Positions 24,429 to 34,352 of a stretch of 35,910 nt of DNA are shown in pieces. Position numbers and translations under genes: made by a program. Where the stretch lies: NCBI GenBank assembly GCA_902782225.1, contig CACZMF010000023.1:1-35910 (forward strand), given 5' to 3'. The stretch's first letter is position 1, and every line of letters begins with the position of its first letter. This DNA is from an uncultured Bacteroidia bacterium. Lineage in GTDB: Bacteria > Bacteroidota > Bacteroidia > Bacteroidales > UBA932. Under the pieces are notes generated by a model. That model was not told the DNA's origin, did not search any database, and saw only the letters and a program-made list of their open reading frames with translations.

Positions 24429-27400
24429 ATGCAACGTTTTGTTTCATCATTATTGCTGGCATTCCTTGCCGTAACCGGCTTCGCACAGTCCCTGACAGTC
24501 ACCGGTGTCGTCACTGACGCCGCCTCCGGAGAGCCTGTGATCGGAGCCGGCGTGTTCGTCAAGGGTATGCCCGGCGGAACGGTCACATCCATCGACGGAG
24601 AGTTTTCGATTTCAGCCTCCAAAGGGCAGGAGATCGTCATCTCGTCCCTGGGATATAAAGACTACACATTCACAGTCTCCGGCCCTGGCCCCGTGGAGGT
24701 CATGATGTCCTCTTCTTCCGAGTTCCTGGACGAGGTGGTCGTCGTGGGTTACGGCACCGCCAAGAGGGCAAACCTGACAGGAGCAGTGGACCAGGTCACT
24801 GCCGAGGTATTCTCGGGACGTCCGTCATCGAATGCCACCCAGATGCTTGTGGGCGCAATTCCAAACCTGAATATCACCCTTTCTGACGGCAAGCCAAGCC
24901 GCAGCGCCGACTACAACATCAGAGGTACCACCTCGGTCGGCGGCGGCGGCAACGCCCTCGTGCTCATCGACGGCGTGGAGGGAGACCCGGCGCTGCTCAA
25001 TCCGGACGACATCGAGAGCGTGTCCGTGCTGAAAGATGCCGCATCAGCGTCCATCTACGGCTCCAGGGCGACGTTCGGCGTGGTGCTCATAACCACGAAG
25101 AGCGCATCGAACGAAGCGGGCAAATTCAATTTCAGCTACAACGAGAATCTTTCCTTCCTGACGCCGAGCAACCTTCCTAACATTGTCGATGACGGATATG
25201 TATATGCCTCGCTGTTCAGGGACGCATACTACAACTACTGGGGCGTGCTGCCTTCCGGGATCAACACCAGCCAGGAATTCTCGCAGGCCTGGCTGGACGA
25301 ATTCCTGCGGCGCAAGCAAAAGGGCATCACCGATGAAGTGGACGTGGACGAGAGCGGCCGTTACGTCTATTACGGCAACACCAACTACTACAAGGTTATC
25401 TACAAGCCATATACGATGGCCCGCACGCACAACATGTCCGCAAGCGGCACGACCGGAAAAATCGACTATTACGTATCGGGGCGCATCTACAAATACGACG
25501 GAATCCTGAATTTCAACCCGGACGAATACTTCACGACCGCCCTGAGGTCCAAGGTCACGGCCCGGCCGTTCGACTGGCTGAAAATATGGGAAAATATCTC
25601 GTTCAACTACGAAAAGAACCATATCCCCGCCAGCCATAACCAGAACAACAACGGCCTGTTCCTCCGCAGCATGCAGGACGAGGGCCACGTGAGCGTCCCC
25701 GTTTTCAATCCCGACGGAACCCTCACCAAGAGCGGCGCCATGGCAATCGGCGGCTTGGTGACCGGGAAGAATTACACCGACAAACTCCGGAACAGCTTAA
25801 CCACCACGACAGGAGCCCGCGCAGAATTCTTTGACCATACCCTCCGGCTCAACGCAGACTTCTCCTTCAGGGCTAACTGGGAGAACAACCTGAAGAAGAA
25901 CACCATGGTCAGCTACAGTGAGGCTCCGGGAGAAATCACATGGAGAGGAACTCCCGGCGTGAACGACTATGTCCAGGAGTATTGGCTCCGGAGCAATTAT
26001 ATTTCGACCAATGCCTATGCAGAGTATGCAAAAGTGTGGAACGAAAAGCACGATTTCAAGGTCCTGGCCGGCTTCAACTGGGAACAATACGCATCAAAGC
26101 AGTTCCAAATGCTGCGCTACGGACTAATATCCGAGGACGTGGAATCCATCAACATGGCAATGGGAGACAATTTCTCCGAGTATTCCTACGAAGGCCGGTG
26201 GAAGAGCGCGGGCGTGTTCGCAAGGCTCAACTACGCCTTCGACGAGCGATTCCTTCTGGAACTCAACGGTCGCTATGACGGGTCATCCAAGTTCCCAACC
26301 AACCAGCAATGGGGCTTCTTCCCTTCCGCTTCTGCCGCATGGAGAGTCTCCAAGGAACATTGGTGGAACGTAAACCCTTCCATCATATCCAACCTCAAGC
26401 TGCGTGTCTCCTGGGGCGAGCTCGGCAACGGTAACGTATCGGAGTATTCCTTTGTGGAGAGGTTCGGATTCTCCAACCTCAACAACGTCATCGACGGAGA
26501 GTCCAAGAGGCGCATAACCTCGATACCGAGCCAGATTCCGGACAACCTGACATGGGAAACGTCCAGGACCATAGATGGCGGTGTCGACATAGGCTTCTAC
26601 AACGGGAAGATCAACTTCACGGGCGACTATTACGTGCGCAACACGCTGAATATGTACACCGTGGGTCCGACCCTGCCCGACACCTACGGAGCCAGCGCAC
26701 CCAAAGGCAACTATGCAGACCTGATCACCCGCGGCTTCGAGCTTTCGCTGAGCTACGACGATGCCGTCCCCATCGCCGGCCACGACTTCAATTACGGAAT
26801 CAAGGCCACCCTTGCCGACAACCGTTCCTTCATCACCCGCTACAACAACCCGTCAAAGTCCTTGAGTGACTACTACGAGGGTCAGGAAATCGGCGAAATC
26901 TGGGGATTCCAGTTTGACGGTTTCTTCGAAAGTGACGAGCAGATCAACAATTTCTACGGCCCGGGAATCCCTTATGTCAACAAGCTCATCCAAATCAACG
27001 AGGGATACATATCAAAACCCGGGGACGTCATCCTGAAGGACAACAACGGGAACTATATGATTGACAAGGGTGCCCAGACGGCAAACGATGCCGGAGACAT
27101 GGTGATTGTCGGAAACAAGCACCCAAGATATCATTATTCCCTATCCCTGAACTTTGAGTGGAACGGAATCTTCGCATCCGCGATGTTCCAGGGAATAGGC
27201 AAGCAGGACTGGTATCCGAGCGGTGAATCCATCATCTGGGGCCAGTACCACAGGCCATACGGAAATGCCCTGGCCTGGACGGTCAACAACGCCTGGACCC
27301 CGGAGAATCCTAATGCATTCCTGCCGAAATACAGCGGCTATTACCGCATCTTCTTCTCCGGCCAGCACAAAGTGGACCGCTACGTCCTGAATGCCGCATA

Positions 27401-27665
27401 CTGCCGGCTCCAGAACTTGCAGGTCGGCTGGAACCTTCCCCGCAAATGGCTGAAGCCCATCGGCCTTAGCGGCCTCAGCATCTATTTCTCAGGCGAGAAC
27501 CTTTACACCTGGTCGCCTCTGTACAGGCTGACCACGGACGTTGATGTCGTCACCGCCACACACGGATCCGACGTAGACCTCGGCAACGGCACCGACAACT
27601 TGGGAGACGGTAACAGCCTCACCTCCCTGAGGACGTTCTCACTTGGTATAACCATTAAAATCTGA
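24429..27665 (+). CDS. SusC/RagA-family TonB-linked outer-membrane transporter
   Basis: The 1078-residue protein imports glycan fragments together with the SusD-like protein encoded next. It has a signal peptide (about 1-19, ending GFAQS), a carboxypeptidase-regulatory-like domain (about 22-95, VTGVVTDAASGEPVIGAGVF), a TonB-box-like segment DEVVVVGYGTAKRANLTGAV (about 101-120), a plug domain (about 115-230, with DYNIRGTTSVGGGGNALVLIDGV), and a beta-barrel ending in LRTFSLGITIKI. Length and the conserved GYGTxKxxxxTGAV stretch are typical of SusC. It has its own promoter region and is followed after 5 bases by SusD. Confidence 0.97.
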   Translation: MQRFVSSLLLAFLAVTGFAQSLTVTGVVTDAASGEPVIGAGVFVKGMPGGTVTSIDGEFSISASKGQEIVISSLGYKDYTFTVSGPGPVEVMMSSSSEFLDEVVVVGYGTAKRANLTGAVDQVTAEVFSGRPSSNATQMLVGAIPNLNITLSDGKPSRSADYNIRGTTSVGGGGNALVLIDGVEGDPALLNPDDIESVSVLKDAASASIYGSRATFGVVLITTKSASNEAGKFNFSYNENLSFLTPSNLPNIVDDGYVYASLFRDAYYNYWGVLPSGINTSQEFSQAWLDEFLRRKQKGITDEVDVDESGRYVYYGNTNYYKVIYKPYTMARTHNMSASGTTGKIDYYVSGRIYKYDGILNFNPDEYFTTALRSKVTARPFDWLKIWENISFNYEKNHIPASHNQNNNGLFLRSMQDEGHVSVPVFNPDGTLTKSGAMAIGGLVTGKNYTDKLRNSLTTTTGARAEFFDHTLRLNADFSFRANWENNLKKNTMVSYSEAPGEITWRGTPGVNDYVQEYWLRSNYISTNAYAEYAKVWNEKHDFKVLAGFNWEQYASKQFQMLRYGLISEDVESINMAMGDNFSEYSYEGRWKSAGVFARLNYAFDERFLLELNGRYDGSSKFPTNQQWGFFPSASAAWRVSKEHWWNVNPSIISNLKLRVSWGELGNGNVSEYSFVERFGFSNLNNVIDGESKRRITSIPSQIPDNLTWETSRTIDGGVDIGFYNGKINFTGDYYVRNTLNMYTVGPTLPDTYGASAPKGNYADLITRGFELSLSYDDAVPIAGHDFNYGIKATLADNRSFITRYNNPSKSLSDYYEGQEIGEIWGFQFDGFFESDEQINNFYGPGIPYVNKLIQINEGYISKPGDVILKDNNGNYMIDKGAQTANDAGDMVIVGNKHPRYHYSLSLNFEWNGIFASAMFQGIGKQDWYPSGESIIWGQYHRPYGNALAWTVNNAWTPENPNAFLPKYSGYYRIFFSGQHKVDRYVLNAAYCRLQNLQVGWNLPRKWLKPIGLSGLSIYFSGENLYTWSPLYRLTTDVDVVTATHGSDVDLGNGTDNLGDGNSLTSLRTFSLGITIKI

Positions 27666-27670
27666 CGGTT

Positions 27671-29524
27671 ATGAAAAAGTACAGGATATTGATCATCGCC
27701 GCCCTGGGAGCGCTCAGCGTTTATTCCTGCTCCCTGGTGGAATTGCCGGTGACATCCGGGAACAAAGCCCTGATTTTCGGCTCGGCACAGGGTCTGGAAG
27801 CATATTCACTCTCCTTCTACAATCAGCTCCCGTCGCTGAGTGAACTGACCAGCGGTGAAGGAACTACAGACTATGCCGTCGGCAGGAGCGTAAGTACGTT
27901 CTACACCTCAGCATATACGGCAGAGACATCCACTTCCTGGGGCTGGGGCTACCTCCGCACGGTCAACTACTTTATCGACGGCATACACGATGAAGAAATG
28001 TGCACCGTATCTCAGGCCGACAAAGACCATTACGAGGGTCTTGCACGCTGGTTCAGGGCGTACTTCTATTACAAAAAGCTCTTCACCTATGGCGGCGTGC
28101 CCTGGTTCGACCACTGCCTCAAGAATGACGAGCTGGACGAGATGTACAAGAACAGGGATTCCCGCGACGTCATCATCAGCCATATAATAGACGACCTTGA
28201 TTTCGCTGCTGAACACATCAGGACCACATCATCGAAAAGCAACACCCGCATATCCAAGAATGCCGCCTACGCCTTGAAGAGCCGCGCCTGTCTCTGGGAA
28301 GCATCCTGGCGCAAATACCATAACCTGGAGACTGCCGACTGGACCGCAAACAAGCTTTACCGGCTGGCAGCGGACGCCGCAAAGGTGATTATCAACGACC
28401 CCCTGGTGCAGCTTAACAATAAGGTGTGTGCAGATGCATATCTGACCGACAATCCTTCGCTCGGGGCATACAGAAGCCTTTTCTACTCCAAGGACATCAT
28501 CACCGATGAAGTCATCCTTGGCGTGCAGGCATCCCTCATCGACCTGGTGACAGGCGATGCCAACTGGTACTGGAATTCACCTACCTACGGCGGTTGCTCC
28601 TGTCTTTCAAGGGCATTCATATTCACCTACCTCTGCACTGACGGCACGCCGTTCACCGACAAACCCGCGTACAAGGCCATCAACTTCATCAATGAATTCG
28701 CCGGCCGCGACGCCCGCCTGGCCCAGACAGTCAAGGGCCCCAGGTATGAGATGAAGGGCGGAGGCTGGAGAGACCGCCGTCCCAACATAGTGGACGGGGT
28801 TGCCATCACCGGCTACCAGCCCATAAAATTCGTCGAGGACTCTACGGAAAAGAACGGCACATCCAAGAACGAGAACAGCCAGCCCGTATTCCGTTACGCC
28901 GAGGTGCTGCTCAACTATGCCGAGGCCATGGCGGAACTGGGAGAACTCACCGACGCAGACTGGGCCGCCACAATCGGAGCCCTGCGCCTGCGGGCCGGTT
29001 TCCAGGACAAGCCCGGCGTGACGCTGTCCAAGCCCACCAAGGTGGACAAATACCTGCAGGAGACCTTCTATCCCGACATCAACGATCCCGTGATCCTTGA
29101 AATCCGCCGCGAAAGGGCTATCGAGCTGGTCTACGAAGGCTTCCGCGCCGACGACCTCAAACGCTGGAAGGAAGGTAAGAACTTCGAACGAGTCCCCTGG
29201 ACAGGCATCCACGTCCCCGTCCTGAACGCCCAGTTCAAGGTGAACGACGACGACACCCAGGATTTTTACGTCACCTATGACGAGTACGCCAATGTTCCCA
29301 GCTACGCACAGAACAAATACGTTCAAGTCTTCCCCGAAAGCTCTGCAGAGCAGGGCCTCCGCCTGGATGAGAACCCCGACGGCGGATATGATCTCCGCTA
29401 TGAGGTTATCGTGAAGCGCAAATGGCACGACGACGACCGCCAGTACCTCTATCCCATTCCCGCCGAAGTCATTCGCGAGTATGAAAACCACGGCTACAAA
29501 CTTGACCAGAACCCCGGATGGTGA
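27671..29524 (+). CDS. SusD/RagB-family glycan-binding lipoprotein
   Basis: The 617-residue lipoprotein has a signal ending LSVYSC (Cys20). It has the SusD helical fold: TPR-like helices with GLARWFRAYFYYKKLFTYGGVPWFD (about 119-143) and AAYALKSRACLWEASW in the N-terminal half. The C-terminal half contains FRYAEVLLNYAEAMAELG, the conserved ILEIRRERAIELVYEGFRADDLKRWKEG, and the closing LYPIPAEVIREYENHGYKLDQNPGW. It is the surface lid and glycan-binding partner of SusC; tandem susC-susD is the defining pair of a PUL. Confidence 0.97.
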   Translation: MKKYRILIIAALGALSVYSCSLVELPVTSGNKALIFGSAQGLEAYSLSFYNQLPSLSELTSGEGTTDYAVGRSVSTFYTSAYTAETSTSWGWGYLRTVNYFIDGIHDEEMCTVSQADKDHYEGLARWFRAYFYYKKLFTYGGVPWFDHCLKNDELDEMYKNRDSRDVIISHIIDDLDFAAEHIRTTSSKSNTRISKNAAYALKSRACLWEASWRKYHNLETADWTANKLYRLAADAAKVIINDPLVQLNNKVCADAYLTDNPSLGAYRSLFYSKDIITDEVILGVQASLIDLVTGDANWYWNSPTYGGCSCLSRAFIFTYLCTDGTPFTDKPAYKAINFINEFAGRDARLAQTVKGPRYEMKGGGWRDRRPNIVDGVAITGYQPIKFVEDSTEKNGTSKNENSQPVFRYAEVLLNYAEAMAELGELTDADWAATIGALRLRAGFQDKPGVTLSKPTKVDKYLQETFYPDINDPVILEIRRERAIELVYEGFRADDLKRWKEGKNFERVPWTGIHVPVLNAQFKVNDDDTQDFYVTYDEYANVPSYAQNKYVQVFPESSAEQGLRLDENPDGGYDLRYEVIVKRKWHDDDRQYLYPIPAEVIREYENHGYKLDQNPGW

Positions 29525-29528
29525 CCTT

Positions 29529-29557
29529 CTGTCATTTTGAGCGAAGTCGAAAAATCT
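29529..29557 (+). repeat. Copy of a dispersed Bacteroidota intergenic repeat
   Basis: The bases include TGTCATTTTGAGCGAAGTCG followed by AAAAATCT. This closely resembles the short intergenic element (TGTCATTTCGAGCGAAG..GAAATCT type) that recurs in many Bacteroidota genomes, from memory. It fills the 39-base gap between susD and the EEP-propeller gene. No second copy is seen in this window. Confidence 0.6.
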
Positions 29558-29563
29558 AAAAGC

Positions 29564-32107
29564 ATGAAAAAATATATAAATCTCCTGTTCCTGCTTCTCC
29601 TGCTGTCCTCCTGTTACAAGCAGCAGCAATTGGACTACAGCAAATGGTACACCGTCGAGGTGGATGATGAAGACCCGCTCCCTTCCGAGGAAGTAAAGGG
29701 CCTCATGATAATGTCTTCCAACGTACGTTATTACTCGGCCCGGAACAAGGCGGACGATCCTGACGTCGGCGACCGCGACTGGGAAGTGCGCAAGAAAGGC
29801 TACTTTAAGATGGTGAACACCATGAAGCCTATGGTAATCGGTCTCCAGGAAGCCGAAATGAATCAAGTTTCAGACATTGTCGCCAACTGCAAAGGGTACG
29901 CCTATGTAGGCGTCGGCCGCAACGACGGATCACAGAAGGGTGAATCGACCTCGATCCTGTACAAGACGGATGAAATCTCGCTGGAAGACTGGGGTACGGT
30001 ATGGCTGTCGCCCACGCCCAATGTAGTCGGAAGCTATTTCCCGGAAATGACCGACGGACAATACGGGCAAAGCCGCACCGCAACCTGGGCCGTACTCACC
30101 GCCAAGGAAAGCGGGCGCCGGTTCTTCTACATCAATACACACTTCAGCCTGTATGAGGCATCCCAGCCCAAGGAAGTACAGGTCATATTGAATACCGTAA
30201 AGGAAAAATGCCCCGCCGGGCTTCCGACCGTCCTTTCGGCAGACTGGAACCTCGAAGAGACCGACCCGATACTGGCGCCTATATTGGGACAATACTCCAG
30301 CGCCAGGCAGACTGCTCCTCTCACGGACAACATCGAAACGTTCCATTGGTGGGGCAGTCAGAGCACGATTTCCAAGCATCAGCACCTGGACCACATCTTC
30401 TGGTCCGGATTTGAAAAATGTCTCCGTTTCCGCACCCTCAACATGAAGTGGGAAAAACTGTGGATATCCGACCATCATCCGGTATATGCAATCTTCCAGT
30501 TCAAGACCGGCTCCACCGAAAAGCAAAAACCTGTTGCAGCCTTCGATATTCCCGCGAATCCCAAGATGGACGAAATCATCAGGTTTACGGACAAATCCAC
30601 GTCGGAAGACGGCATCGAGGTATGGGAATGGAACATCGGCGGCATCGTTTCCTCAGCACAGAATCCCGAGGTGATGTTCAACACCTATGGAGACGACATC
30701 CCGGTAAGCCTCACGGTTACGGACCATTACGGCCAGAAGGCGTCTGCATCCAAGACTTTCTCCGTCGCCCTCTCGGAAGGACACGACCTCACCATAGAGT
30801 GGAGCAAGCTCTATGACGAAACCACGGACGGGAAAGGCACCGCAGTGGCAGACTGGACGGCTCCAGCAGTCACTCCTGCAGGAGACAAGATTTATGTGGC
30901 TTCCTCCGGCTATCATCTCGTCGGATTCAATCCCGACGGCAGCATCTTCGGCTCCTACGACATCGGAAAACGTGAACCGTGCATCACCGACCGCGACATC
31001 CAGACACCAACACCTTCCATCGACTCCCAGGGCAATGTGTACATTCCCGTGCAATACGGCTACAGCGAAAGCGGCCACGGCGGCCTGTACTCCATCAGGC
31101 CCGACCTGTCCGGCGAAAACTGGTACCACGACACCGGAAACACATCGCAGTACCGCAATACGATTCCTACCATAGTGGGAGACTATGTCGCAGTGGTCCT
31201 GACGAACTGCGGAAACGACCTGACCAGGAACGCCGCCGTTTTCAGGCGCTCCAATGGGTCGTTGGTACAGGTACTTGAGTGTGACAAGGGCTCCTGGGGC
31301 GGCATGGCTGCGGGATACAAGGGAGAACTCATTTATTCGACCAACAGGGGCGGCACCAAGCAGGGACGCGAGCCCAGCACCGAAACCAGTGGTGGATATC
31401 ACGTAGCAGTCGTGGACGGCGCCCTGGGCAACTGGAAGACCTCCGCCAACAGCGACTCCGGCCGCAAGACCAACCTCCTCGGCATGCGCCACACCGACGG
31501 CAACGGCTACCTGGCCAAAGCGGGCCAGCCTGCTGTGGGCAGCGACCATTGCGTCTATGTCTGCGCCACCAGCGACAACGAGAATATGATTTGCGCCAAG
31601 TACAATCTGGACAATTATGTATTCGATTCGGCGCCTACTCCCATATGGAAAGTGGAACTAGAAACCCATTCAACCAGCGGCGTCCTCGGCCTTGGCTGCG
31701 TGCTCGATGCCGACGGCAACGCCTACTTCCGCGCTGCGGAGAAGGTATTCCGCCTGAACTCAAAGACCGGCGACAAAGGCTGGGTTTACAATACGGAGGG
31801 CAATTACAACACCGGAGTCCCGGCCATCGACGCCCTGGGCTATGTGTATGTGGTCGACTACGGCGGAAACAAGCTGCTCAAGCTCTCTTCCGCGGACGGC
31901 AAACTCATTTCCTCTTTGGAACTTGAGAACCCCAGGACCAGCCCCACGATCGGGCCTGACGGAACCATCTACGTGACCGGCAGCTCATCCCAGGGTGCCA
32001 TTCTCTACAAGATCAAATGCCAGAAAACGACAGCCCCCGGCCCGAACTGGTCGCAGCTCGGAGGCAATCCCCAGAAGACTTGTACGCCTCCCGGCGCCAA
32101 CTACTGA
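29564..32107 (+). CDS. EEP-PKD-beta-propeller surface lipoprotein (copy A)
   Basis: The 847-residue lipoprotein has the signal MKKYINLLFLLLLLSSC (Cys17). This start is preferred to the ATG at 29537, which lies inside a dispersed repeat. The EEP domain (about 45-320) has MSSNVRYYS, GLQEAE, LSADWNLEETDP, LDHIFW and SDHHPVYA, so the metal and catalytic residues of the DNase I-like phosphodiesterase fold are present. A PKD domain follows (about 322-410, PVAAFDIPANPKMDEIIRFTD). Then comes a PQQ-like propeller (about 411-847) with YVASSGYHLVGF, SIDSQGNVYIPVQY and the usual ending NWSQLGGNP. The role is probably phosphoester cleavage at the surface with propeller-mediated binding. It is 39 bases after susD, and its stop overlaps the start of the next tiny ORF (ATGA). 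Confidence 0.88.
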   Translation: MKKYINLLFLLLLLSSCYKQQQLDYSKWYTVEVDDEDPLPSEEVKGLMIMSSNVRYYSARNKADDPDVGDRDWEVRKKGYFKMVNTMKPMVIGLQEAEMNQVSDIVANCKGYAYVGVGRNDGSQKGESTSILYKTDEISLEDWGTVWLSPTPNVVGSYFPEMTDGQYGQSRTATWAVLTAKESGRRFFYINTHFSLYEASQPKEVQVILNTVKEKCPAGLPTVLSADWNLEETDPILAPILGQYSSARQTAPLTDNIETFHWWGSQSTISKHQHLDHIFWSGFEKCLRFRTLNMKWEKLWISDHHPVYAIFQFKTGSTEKQKPVAAFDIPANPKMDEIIRFTDKSTSEDGIEVWEWNIGGIVSSAQNPEVMFNTYGDDIPVSLTVTDHYGQKASASKTFSVALSEGHDLTIEWSKLYDETTDGKGTAVADWTAPAVTPAGDKIYVASSGYHLVGFNPDGSIFGSYDIGKREPCITDRDIQTPTPSIDSQGNVYIPVQYGYSESGHGGLYSIRPDLSGENWYHDTGNTSQYRNTIPTIVGDYVAVVLTNCGNDLTRNAAVFRRSNGSLVQVLECDKGSWGGMAAGYKGELIYSTNRGGTKQGREPSTETSGGYHVAVVDGALGNWKTSANSDSGRKTNLLGMRHTDGNGYLAKAGQPAVGSDHCVYVCATSDNENMICAKYNLDNYVFDSAPTPIWKVELETHSTSGVLGLGCVLDADGNAYFRAAEKVFRLNSKTGDKGWVYNTEGNYNTGVPAIDALGYVYVVDYGGNKLLKLSSADGKLISSLELENPRTSPTIGPDGTIYVTGSSSQGAILYKIKCQKTTAPGPNWSQLGGNPQKTCTPPGANY

Positions 32108-32253
32108 TGATTATGAAAAAAGAATATCTAACCCCGGACGCACATCTGGTTCTGATAGCCGGAACCGGACGTCCTCTTTGCGCCAGCACCAATGACCTGA
32201 CGCAACTTGAAGAAAAAGACGACCTTGAAGGGTTTGGTTGGAACTATAATTAG
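32107..32253 (+). CDS. 48-residue YxxP small ORF (copy 3)
   Basis: The ATG overlaps the TGA of the preceding gene by one base, a strong sign of coupled translation. The product begins MIMKK and continues EYLTPDAHLVLIAGTGRPLC followed by AS, then an acidic tail ending GFGWNYN. It shows the same Y-x-x-P, hydrophobic strand, L-(F/C)-A-S layout as the ORFs at 12172 and 12339. It is followed after 8 bases by a lipoprotein with a fimbrillin-like N-terminal module, the same context as the other two copies. There is no signal peptide. Its function is unknown. Confidence 0.65.
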   Translation: MIMKKEYLTPDAHLVLIAGTGRPLCASTNDLTQLEEKDDLEGFGWNYN

Positions 32254-32261
32254 CCGACGGT

Positions 32262-34352
32262 ATGAAAAAGTTCAGTTTATTCGCACTTGTGCTCCTTGTT
32301 GCATGCACCCAGGAGCCGATTATTGAGCCTGCCGTTCCCGAGACCTTCAGTTTCGAGGCCAACATTTGCCAACCCTCGGATGACGCCACCAAGACCGTCC
32401 TTGGAGCAAAGAACGGTTCGTCCTATCCCAATTACTGGGCGGCCGGAGATGCCATCTCCGTGAACGGCGTCACATCCTCGGCCCTGGAAGCCGGTTCCGA
32501 ATACGTCGGGACCAGCAAGGCCGTGTTCACGATTACTGGCGTCATCAACGCCCCGTTCAATTACGCATATCCGGCGGCATTCGTGTCCAATTACAATTCA
32601 GGGAGCGCAAGAATCACACTTCCGGCAACCCAGAACATGCAGTCAGACACTTATGATGCGTCCGCATTCGTGATGGTTGGCAGCGGCAGTTCCGGCGCCC
32701 TGACCTTCAACCCTATGATGGCGGCCATCAAGCTTACCGTCCCCGGTACTTACGACGCAAAGATATCATCAATGATGTTCGAAAGCCTCGGGAGCGAGAA
32801 GGTCAGCGGACCTTTCAACACCGACTTCAGCAGCATTACCGCCGCATCCGGAGCCACATCCAGGGTTGTCGTATATGCCCCCGGCGACGGCGTGGCCTTC
32901 GGCAACAGTATGTATGTACTGATTCCGGCGCAGACCTATGCCAGCGGCATGCGTTTCACCGTCCGGGCCACAGACGGCACGCAGATGACCTTCTCGACGA
33001 ACTCTTCGTTCAATGCCCTGGCAGCAAAAGTGTACACCCTCACATCCAATGCATACTCTCCGGCGCCGGAAACAATTCCAGATGGCTTGATGGTGATGTC
33101 GTCAAACGTCCGTTTCGCATCAGCCCGCGACAAAGACAGCAACCCCGATACCGGCGACCGCGACTGGACCAACCGCAAGAGCGCCTACTACGACATGGTC
33201 AATTACTACCGTCCGGCGGTAATCGGCCTGCAGGAAGCGCAGAAAGAGCAGGTGCAGGATATCAAGAACAATTGCAGCGGTTACGGCCACTATGGTCTTG
33301 GGCGCAAGAACGGCAAGGATATCCTTGCAAACGACAGTTACGGGGGTCTGATACCCGGCACTCAAGCAGGTGAGGAATCATCCACCATCCTTTACAGGAC
33401 CGATCTCATTACCCTCAACAGTTCTGGTACGTTCTGGCATTCCACTACGCCCAATACTGCCGGCAGTTATTACTCGGCGATGACAGACCATGTGCCACAG
33501 ACATCCACCTGGGCTATAATGACTTACAAGCCCACGAATAAGCAGTTCTTCATGCTGAACACGCATCTGAGCCTGTACGCTTCGCGGCCCGATGAAATTG
33601 CCCAGATCATGAGTACGGTAAACAGCAAGAATACCGGTAATCTTCCGGTAATCATGACCGGTGACTGGAACCTGATGGAAGGCGACTCGTGGCTGGATCC
33701 CATTGAGGCCGCTTATTCCAATGCACGCCATACGGCTCAGACAACCGATCATTACGGCACCTACCACTGGTGGGGAACACAGAGCAAGCTGATTGACCAT
33801 ATCTACTATTCCGGTATCGGCGACTGCTACCTGTTCCGTACTGACAATCGCAAGTGGAACGACAAATATATCTCCGACCACTATCCGGTATTTGCAGTGT
33901 TTGATCCGAATCTCGGCAACAGTCAATCTGTCCCGACGGTCGACTTTGACCTGCCGGCGGAGCCGCAGATCGACGAGACGGTCACATTCACGGACCACTC
34001 CTACTCTCCGGCCGGCATCGCCTACTGGGAATGGGACATAGACGGCATCCGCTCCAATGAGCAGAATCCGACCGTCACGTTACAGTCTGTCAAGGACCAG
34101 GCTGAAGTGCGCCTGATCGTCACTGACAACAACGGCCAACGCGCAAGCGCAACCAAGCTTATCACTGTTGACAGTTCCGATGACCACAAGCTCACCGCAG
34201 CGTGGAGCCGCATTTACGATTCTTCAACGGAAGCCACAGCTTACTGGACTTCCCCTGCCGTAACCCGCGCCGGAGACCGGATTTACGTATCTTCTTCCGG
34301 TTATCATCTCGTCGCATACAATGCCTCCGGCACGCAACAGTCCGTCCATTGA
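32262..34352 (+). CDS. Fimbrillin-EEP-PKD lipoprotein (copy B), prematurely terminated
   Basis: The 696-residue ORF has the signal MKKFSLFALVLLVAC (Cys15). A fimbrillin-like module (about 20-262, ATKTVL...YWAAGDAISVNG) is absent from copy A. The EEP domain (about 270-548) has VMSSNVRFAS, IGLQEAQ, MTGDWNLMEGD, LIDHIYY and SDHYPVFAV. A PKD domain follows (about 555-640). The propeller starts as in copy A (YVSSSGYHLVAYNASG) but then shifts frame to QQSVH and stops. Against copy A about 62 bases are missing here. The propeller continues in another frame at 34333-35160 and a third at 35165-35464. The phosphodiesterase part is intact and may still function; the full-length product is not made. Confidence 0.82.
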   Translation: MKKFSLFALVLLVACTQEPIIEPAVPETFSFEANICQPSDDATKTVLGAKNGSSYPNYWAAGDAISVNGVTSSALEAGSEYVGTSKAVFTITGVINAPFNYAYPAAFVSNYNSGSARITLPATQNMQSDTYDASAFVMVGSGSSGALTFNPMMAAIKLTVPGTYDAKISSMMFESLGSEKVSGPFNTDFSSITAASGATSRVVVYAPGDGVAFGNSMYVLIPAQTYASGMRFTVRATDGTQMTFSTNSSFNALAAKVYTLTSNAYSPAPETIPDGLMVMSSNVRFASARDKDSNPDTGDRDWTNRKSAYYDMVNYYRPAVIGLQEAQKEQVQDIKNNCSGYGHYGLGRKNGKDILANDSYGGLIPGTQAGEESSTILYRTDLITLNSSGTFWHSTTPNTAGSYYSAMTDHVPQTSTWAIMTYKPTNKQFFMLNTHLSLYASRPDEIAQIMSTVNSKNTGNLPVIMTGDWNLMEGDSWLDPIEAAYSNARHTAQTTDHYGTYHWWGTQSKLIDHIYYSGIGDCYLFRTDNRKWNDKYISDHYPVFAVFDPNLGNSQSVPTVDFDLPAEPQIDETVTFTDHSYSPAGIAYWEWDIDGIRSNEQNPTVTLQSVKDQAEVRLIVTDNNGQRASATKLITVDSSDDHKLTAAWSRIYDSSTEATAYWTSPAVTRAGDRIYVSSSGYHLVAYNASGTQQSVH

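Noticed and set aside
28607-29866. Long minus-strand open frame (419 codons) opposite SusD.
   Set aside because: It is antisense to susD and the EEP gene, its composition follows the opposite strand's codon pattern, and part of it comes from the dispersed repeat.
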